DNA from: Bacillota bacterium
GTDB taxonomy: Bacteria; Bacillota; Clostridia; Lachnospirales; Lachnospiraceae
Direction: 5' to 3'
DNA length: 16,174 nucleotides
Assembly: GCA_023441145.1 (NCBI GenBank)
Contig: JAEZQN010000284.1
Span: 1-16,174 of the forward strand
Made by a program: the position numbers and the translations under genes. Position 1 is the stretch's first letter; each line of letters begins with the position of its first letter. Positions 13,026 to 16,174 of this stretch are shown one piece after another. The notes beneath the pieces were generated by a model. That model saw only the letters and a list, made by a program, of their open reading frames with translations. It made no database searches and was not told where the DNA came from.

Positions 13026-14201
13026 TTACTGCTCAGTCTCATTTTCCTGATTATCAACACTAGGTCCAGGATTTGCCCCATTTACATCTTCTGAAGGTCT
13101 ATTTGCCTCAGGAGTGTTAGGGACAATAGTTGGCGTTATAGTTGGAGCAACGGAAGGTGTTGATTCAACCGGTGCACTTGGTGTTGGTTTATTATTTTGT
13201 ACTGGCTTCTTTGTAGGCTTTGGCGTAGGAGTCTCGGTAGCTGTAGGCTTCTTTGTAGGCTTTGGCGTAGGAGTCTCGGTAGCTGTTGGTTTCACTGTAG
13301 GCGTAGGAGTTGGAGTTGGAGTTTTAGTAGGTACTGGCGTTTCATTTACAGTATCATCCTCACTAGTAAGTCTATCATGTCCTGTGATCTCCAATTTCTC
13401 AGAAGGAGTATAGCTGTAATAGTCTTCTAAGGTTAGATTATTTATCGTTAGGAAGGTGGCAAGCTTAACACCTACATATCGTATATGCCAAGGCTCATAA
13501 GCATAGCCGGTTAAAGCTTCCTTGCCCTTAGGGTAACGAATGATAAAACCATATTTGTAGCAGTTTTCTGCTAGCCATTTTCCTTCCTTAGTATCGGCAA
13601 AGTCTTCCTCCAAATCGTAGTTCACACTGGAACAGCTTAAGTCAATCGCCAATCCTGTCTGATGCTCGCTGTAACCAGGAATAGCAGAGTACATGTCAGT
13701 TCTCGTTTGACCGATGGTACGTACATTTTTATTGTAAATGGCTTTCTGTCGATGGTAGGACCGGTAGCCACTGACACCAACTAGTTGAAGACCATCGTCT
13801 AAGGCACCATCCATAAGATCTTCTAAGGCAGCTGCAGCTTTTTTTCTTAGAAGACGTTTCTCATCAAAATACGAAAAATAGAACCGAATATCTGGCTCTA
13901 CCAAATCCGAAGGAATGTAGTCTTCTGGCAGTCCATATTCTTTATTTACAAACACAGTTAGACTGCTAGGCTCTGTATCTATCTCTGTCATTAAGTCCAT
14001 ACTTGCATAGTTTTCATATAAATCGTTTAGTTGTTCCTTTGATTCCATGCTAGTGCCATCCTTAAAAATACCATTATTATTATAATAGTATTCATAGGAA
14101 GCCGTAGCATTACTATTATTTGCATGGCTCTTTACTGCAAAATACCCAGTTATGCCGATAATTCCCATACACAAACAACAAACAGCGAACCCTTTTTTCA
14201 A
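13026..14201 (-). CDS. VanY-type D-alanyl-D-alanine carboxypeptidase (M15B) with Pro/Thr-rich tail
   Basis: This encodes 391 residues from a TTG at 14201, chosen because AGGGGGAG (14216-14209) lies 7 nt upstream; the next Met is inside the hydrophobic segment. Residues 4-23 form a signal peptide or membrane anchor, so the enzyme acts outside the cell. The M15B zinc peptidase domain covers about 95-265: SGYRSYHRQ (144-152), SEHQTGLAIDL (178-188, ligands His180 and Asp187) and EPWHIRYVG (236-244, catalytic Glu236 and ligand His239). It trims the terminal D-Ala from peptidoglycan stems. Residues about 285-391 are a Pro/Thr/Lys-rich tail then an acidic end, probably a wall-spanning spacer; it holds PTATETPTPKPTKK twice, encoded by a DNA tandem repeat. 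No vancomycin-resistance genes adjoin it, so a housekeeping role is likely. It has its own promoter and terminator. Confidence 0.92.
   Translation of the reverse strand: MKKGFAVCCLCMGIIGITGYFAVKSHANNSNATASYEYYYNNNGIFKDGTSMESKEQLNDLYENYASMDLMTEIDTEPSSLTVFVNKEYGLPEDYIPSDLVEPDIRFYFSYFDEKRLLRKKAAAALEDLMDGALDDGLQLVGVSGYRSYHRQKAIYNKNVRTIGQTRTDMYSAIPGYSEHQTGLAIDLSCSSVNYDLEEDFADTKEGKWLAENCYKYGFIIRYPKGKEALTGYAYEPWHIRYVGVKLATFLTINNLTLEDYYSYTPSEKLEITGHDRLTSEDDTVNETPVPTKTPTPTPTPTVKPTATETPTPKPTKKPTATETPTPKPTKKPVQNNKPTPSAPVESTPSVAPTITPTIVPNTPEANRPSEDVNGANPGPSVDNQENETEQ
13204..13286. repeat. Tandem 42-bp repeat inside the carboxypeptidase gene
   Basis: Two identical 41-nt copies at 13204-13244 and 13246-13286 give a period of 42 bp, hence 14 codons, and encode the duplicated PTATETPTPKPTKK unit. 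Identity at the DNA level points to recent duplication by slippage or recombination. The length being a multiple of three keeps the frame. Confidence 0.9.
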
Positions 14202-14324
14202 GGTCTGTCTCCCCCTTTTGTGACCAAAAATTTCTATTTGTACTTATCCCAATTCTAAATTTTAGTTTTCTTATTTTCCCATTTTAAGTATATAAATAAC
14301 TATATGTAGTTACTTTCTTCTTTG

Positions 14325-14333
14325 ATTATACCA
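14325..14333 (-). promoter_or_regulatory. Extended -10 promoter of the vanY-like gene
   Basis: On the minus strand TGG precedes a perfect TATAAT (14330-14325); no good -35 is present at 16-18 nt. It lies about 124 nt before the TTG start, leaving a long AT-rich leader in which I see no further strong structure. Confidence 0.6.
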
Positions 14334-14364
14334 TACTTAGTCTGAAATGCTATAGCAAATATAT

Positions 14365-14411
14365 GAAAAATCAGCATAAATTGACTAAATAATGTGTCAA
14401 TTTATGCTGAT
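14365..14411 (-). terminator. Terminator of nicotinate phosphoribosyltransferase gene
   Basis: ATCAGCATAAATTGAC (14370-14385) and GTCAATTTATGCTGAT (14396-14411) pair perfectly for 16 bp around a 10-nt loop. On the minus strand TTTT follows the stem directly. It lies 9 nt after the stop codon. Confidence 0.9.
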
Positions 14412-14420
14412 GAGGAATTA

Positions 14421-15872
14421 CTATTCTTTCTCCTGATTAAAGGAGTCTAATAATTGATTCTTCATATGCCACAGTTGATTGGATAAGTCCACGTAGACGA
14501 TGTGTGGATTTACAAAACGTCTTGTCTCATCCCATAAAGTATTTAGCTCCTTTTGACAGTAATCACGAATCTCTGGTACACTTGGAGACTCATATACGCA
14601 TTTACCATTAATAAAGATAGGTACTAATAGTTCACGAAGGGTGTAAGTACCAGCTTTTAAATAAGTTTTCTTCCAGGTGTTAACTGGATCGAATAGCAAT
14701 AAAGGATTCTCCTCTAAGAACTTCTCATCTGCTAGGGCAATTAAGTCTGCCTTCAGTTTGCCAGTTTCCTTGTCATAGATACGCCAAACGGTTTTGTCTC
14801 CTGGATTTGTGATTTTCCATTGGTTCTCAGACAACTTGATCTTAGGAACAAAAGCGCCATTTTTCTCAACGGCCGCTAGCTTGTATACACCGCCAAAGGC
14901 AGGGCAATCTTTGGAGGTAATTAGATTGGTACCAACTCCCCAAACATTGATTGCAGCTCCCTGCATCTTCAGAGAGTCAATCAGATACTCATCTAGGTCA
15001 GAAGAAGCACAGATGGAGGCGTCAGGAAATCCAGCCGCATCTAGTATCTTACGTGCTTTCTTGGACAAATAAGCTAAGTCGCCACTGTCTAGTCGGATAC
15101 CATACTTCTTAGGCATACAACCAGCCTCTCGCATCTCTGTAAATACTCGAATCGCATTTGGAACACCAGATCGTATCGTATCATAGGTATCTACAAGTAA
15201 AGTTGCATTATCTGGATATAGTTTGACATACGTACGGAATGCAGTAAGCTCATCCTCAAAGTTCATAATCCAACTATGAGCATGAGTTCCTAGGGCAGGA
15301 ATGTTAAATTTCTTGGCACTAAGAACATTACTTGTACCAACACAACCACCGATTACTGCTGCTCTAGCACCAAGTACCCCTGCATCAGGACCTTGAGCAC
15401 GACGAAGGCCGAACTCCATAACAGGATCCCCTTTCGCAGCATAGCATACACGAGAGGCCTTGGTGGCAATGAGACTTTGGTGGTTAATGATATTTAGAAG
15501 AGCAGTCTCAACTAGCTGTGCTTCTGTTGCAGGAGCAATGACCTTTACTAAAGGCTCCATTGGAAATACTATAGTACCCTCTGGAATGGCATAGATATCC
15601 CCTGTAAAGGTAAAGTTTCTAAGATATTCTAAGAATTCATTATCAAATGAAGTCGTTGTTTTTAAGTATTCAATGTCTTCGTCTGTAAAACGTAAGTTCT
15701 TAATATAATCAATGGCTTGGGCAAGGCCACAACAGATGGCATAACCACTGCCGTTTGGATTCGTGCGATAAAAAACGTCAAAGATAACTCGTTCATTGTT
15801 ACCGCTAGACAGGTATCCTTGCATCATAGTTAATTCATAAAAATCCGTTAATAGAGTAAGATTATCATTCAT
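14421..15872 (-). CDS. pncB: Nicotinate phosphoribosyltransferase
   Basis: This encodes 483 residues; ATG at 15872 has AAAGGAG (15885-15879) 6 nt upstream. It couples nicotinate and PRPP, helped by ATP, to form nicotinate mononucleotide in the Preiss-Handler route to NAD, in the cytoplasm. The N-terminal LTDFYELTMMQGY (8-20) and FDVFYRTNP are family signatures. The active-site region runs FGLRRAQGPDAG (155-166), then GTSNVLSAKKFNIPALGTHAHSWIM (179-203), where His197 and His199 lie in the loop usually carrying the phosphorylated His. IRLDSGDLAYL further on forms the phosphate-binding part. The length suits the longer Firmicute type. It is monocistronic here, with a promoter at 15980-16008, a leader of about 100 nt and a strong terminator. 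No NiaR operator could be recognised. Confidence 0.95.
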   Translation of the reverse strand: MNDNLTLLTDFYELTMMQGYLSSGNNERVIFDVFYRTNPNGSGYAICCGLAQAIDYIKNLRFTDEDIEYLKTTTSFDNEFLEYLRNFTFTGDIYAIPEGTIVFPMEPLVKVIAPATEAQLVETALLNIINHQSLIATKASRVCYAAKGDPVMEFGLRRAQGPDAGVLGARAAVIGGCVGTSNVLSAKKFNIPALGTHAHSWIMNFEDELTAFRTYVKLYPDNATLLVDTYDTIRSGVPNAIRVFTEMREAGCMPKKYGIRLDSGDLAYLSKKARKILDAAGFPDASICASSDLDEYLIDSLKMQGAAINVWGVGTNLITSKDCPAFGGVYKLAAVEKNGAFVPKIKLSENQWKITNPGDKTVWRIYDKETGKLKADLIALADEKFLEENPLLLFDPVNTWKKTYLKAGTYTLRELLVPIFINGKCVYESPSVPEIRDYCQKELNTLWDETRRFVNPHIVYVDLSNQLWHMKNQLLDSFNQEKE

Positions 15873-15929
15873 TGTTAACTCCTTTGTTGTAGGTTCCTAA
15901 TACATATTCTTTTCACTTCTGACTAACTT

Positions 15930-15946
15930 ATGTATTATTCATACAT
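15930..15946. repeat. Small inverted repeat in the pncB leader
   Basis: ATGTAT (15930-15935) and ATACAT (15941-15946) are complementary, 5 nt apart, in the leader between the pncB promoter and start codon. It could be an operator half-site pair or a chance repeat in AT-rich DNA. Confidence 0.35.
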
Positions 15947-15979
15947 TGAGATGGATTCTATTGGTGCTTAAACAACTTA

Positions 15980-16008
15980 ATAGTAATCATTTAAGTGTAA
16001 TCTGTCAA
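15980..16008 (-). promoter_or_regulatory. Sigma-A promoter of pncB
   Basis: On the minus strand a perfect TTGACA (16008-16003) and TACTAT (15985-15980) are spaced by 17 nt. The -10 matches four of six positions. Transcription would start near 15973, about 100 nt before the ATG. Confidence 0.62.
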
Positions 16009-16046
16009 TGACTGCATGATGAAAAATCTATTTTAGGATGAAGAAA

Positions 16047-16076
16047 TAAAAAAAGGGGCTGTAAAAAAACAGCTCT
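16047..16076 (-). terminator. Minus-strand terminator, inner of two at the right edge
   Basis: GGGGCTGT (16055-16062) pairs with ACAGCTCT (16069-16076) through 8 bp with two G-T wobbles around six A. Read on the minus strand, a run of seven T follows at 16054-16048. It would end transcription coming from a gene right of the window. Confidence 0.65.
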
Positions 16077-16080
16077 GACG

Positions 16081-16120
16081 AAATGCCATAGCGACATCAG
16101 ATGATGTTGCTATGGCATTT
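16081..16120. repeat. 18-bp hairpin between two terminators
   Basis: Positions 16081-16098 pair with 16103-16120 (18 bp, one G-T wobble) around AGAT; the arm begins AAATGCCATAGC. Neither strand has a good T tract directly after it, so it is not an ordinary terminator. Confidence 0.7.
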
Positions 16121-16143
16121 CTAGTCTTTTCTGGACTTTTCTC

Positions 16144-16168
16144 AAAAAAAGGTTTACTTAATAAACCT
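16144..16168 (-). terminator. Minus-strand terminator, outer, at the right edge
   Basis: AGGTTTA (16150-16156) and TAAACCT (16162-16168) pair perfectly around a 5-nt loop. Read on the minus strand, a run of seven T ends the stem (16150-16144). It implies a leftward gene ending just outside the window. Confidence 0.75.
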
Positions 16169-16174
16169 GTGCAA

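Noticed and set aside
13204..13286. Short tandem repeat as a CRISPR array
   Set aside because: There are only two copies, directly adjacent without spacers, and they lie in frame inside a coding region.
13114..13413. Gly/Val-rich open frame on the + strand
   Set aside because: It is the antisense image of the Pro/Thr-rich tail of the carboxypeptidase and has no ribosome binding site or promoter.
16055..16076. GGGGCTGT as the end of an IS1182-like insertion sequence
   Set aside because: The eight bases resemble such ends, but the sequence inward does not, no transposase is visible, and the motif is explained as one arm of a minus-strand terminator.

Overview
The window comes from an endospore-forming, probably flagellated, low-GC Firmicute, most likely a Lachnospiraceae-type clostridium. 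The signs are spoIIR, a SPOCS/DUF3794-LysM protein, veg next to the spore-gene/ispE neighbourhood, AGGAGG ribosome binding sites nearly everywhere, AT-rich intergenic DNA with sigma-A promoters, and one sigma-28-like promoter. The species cannot be named from sequence alone. No tRNA, rRNA, CRISPR array or transposase gene is visible.

Left part (1-5335, + strand): a PEGA-repeat surface protein entering from the left edge and a PrcB_C-domain lipoprotein; then veg behind a near-consensus promoter; a triple DUF3794 + LysM protein whose ribosome binding site lies in the 3' arm of a terminator-like hairpin; then a two-gene operon of an iron-sulfur aldo/keto reductase and a DUF1893 protein, closed by a perfect hairpin that serves both strands.

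Middle (5336-11071): on the minus strand, ispE and an FCD-type GntR regulator form one operon, followed by a small Ser/Thr-rich protein with its own sigma-28-like promoter. Divergent from ispE is spoIIR (forespore signal for pro-sigma-E processing). It is followed by a cell-wall precursor operon, ddl-murI (D-Ala-D-Ala and D-Glu supply) plus a DUF1934 protein, ending in a strong terminator.

Central gap (11072-11560): between convergent genes lies about 400 nt of non-coding DNA that folds as an ordered nest of long-range helices around a 15-bp central hairpin. It is either a large structured RNA, more likely minus strand, or a long imperfect inverted-repeat element. It is the most unusual object in the window.

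Right part (11561-16174, all minus strand): a single-pass membrane protein of unknown function, a PlsC-type acyltransferase, a secreted or membrane-anchored VanY/M15B D,D-carboxypeptidase with a repeat-containing Pro/Thr tail, and nicotinate phosphoribosyltransferase. Three hairpins at the right edge appear to end a gene lying outside the window. Common themes are envelope and peptidoglycan (ddl, murI, vanY, plsC), sporulation (spoIIR, DUF3794-LysM) and cofactor or isoprenoid supply (ispE, pncB).
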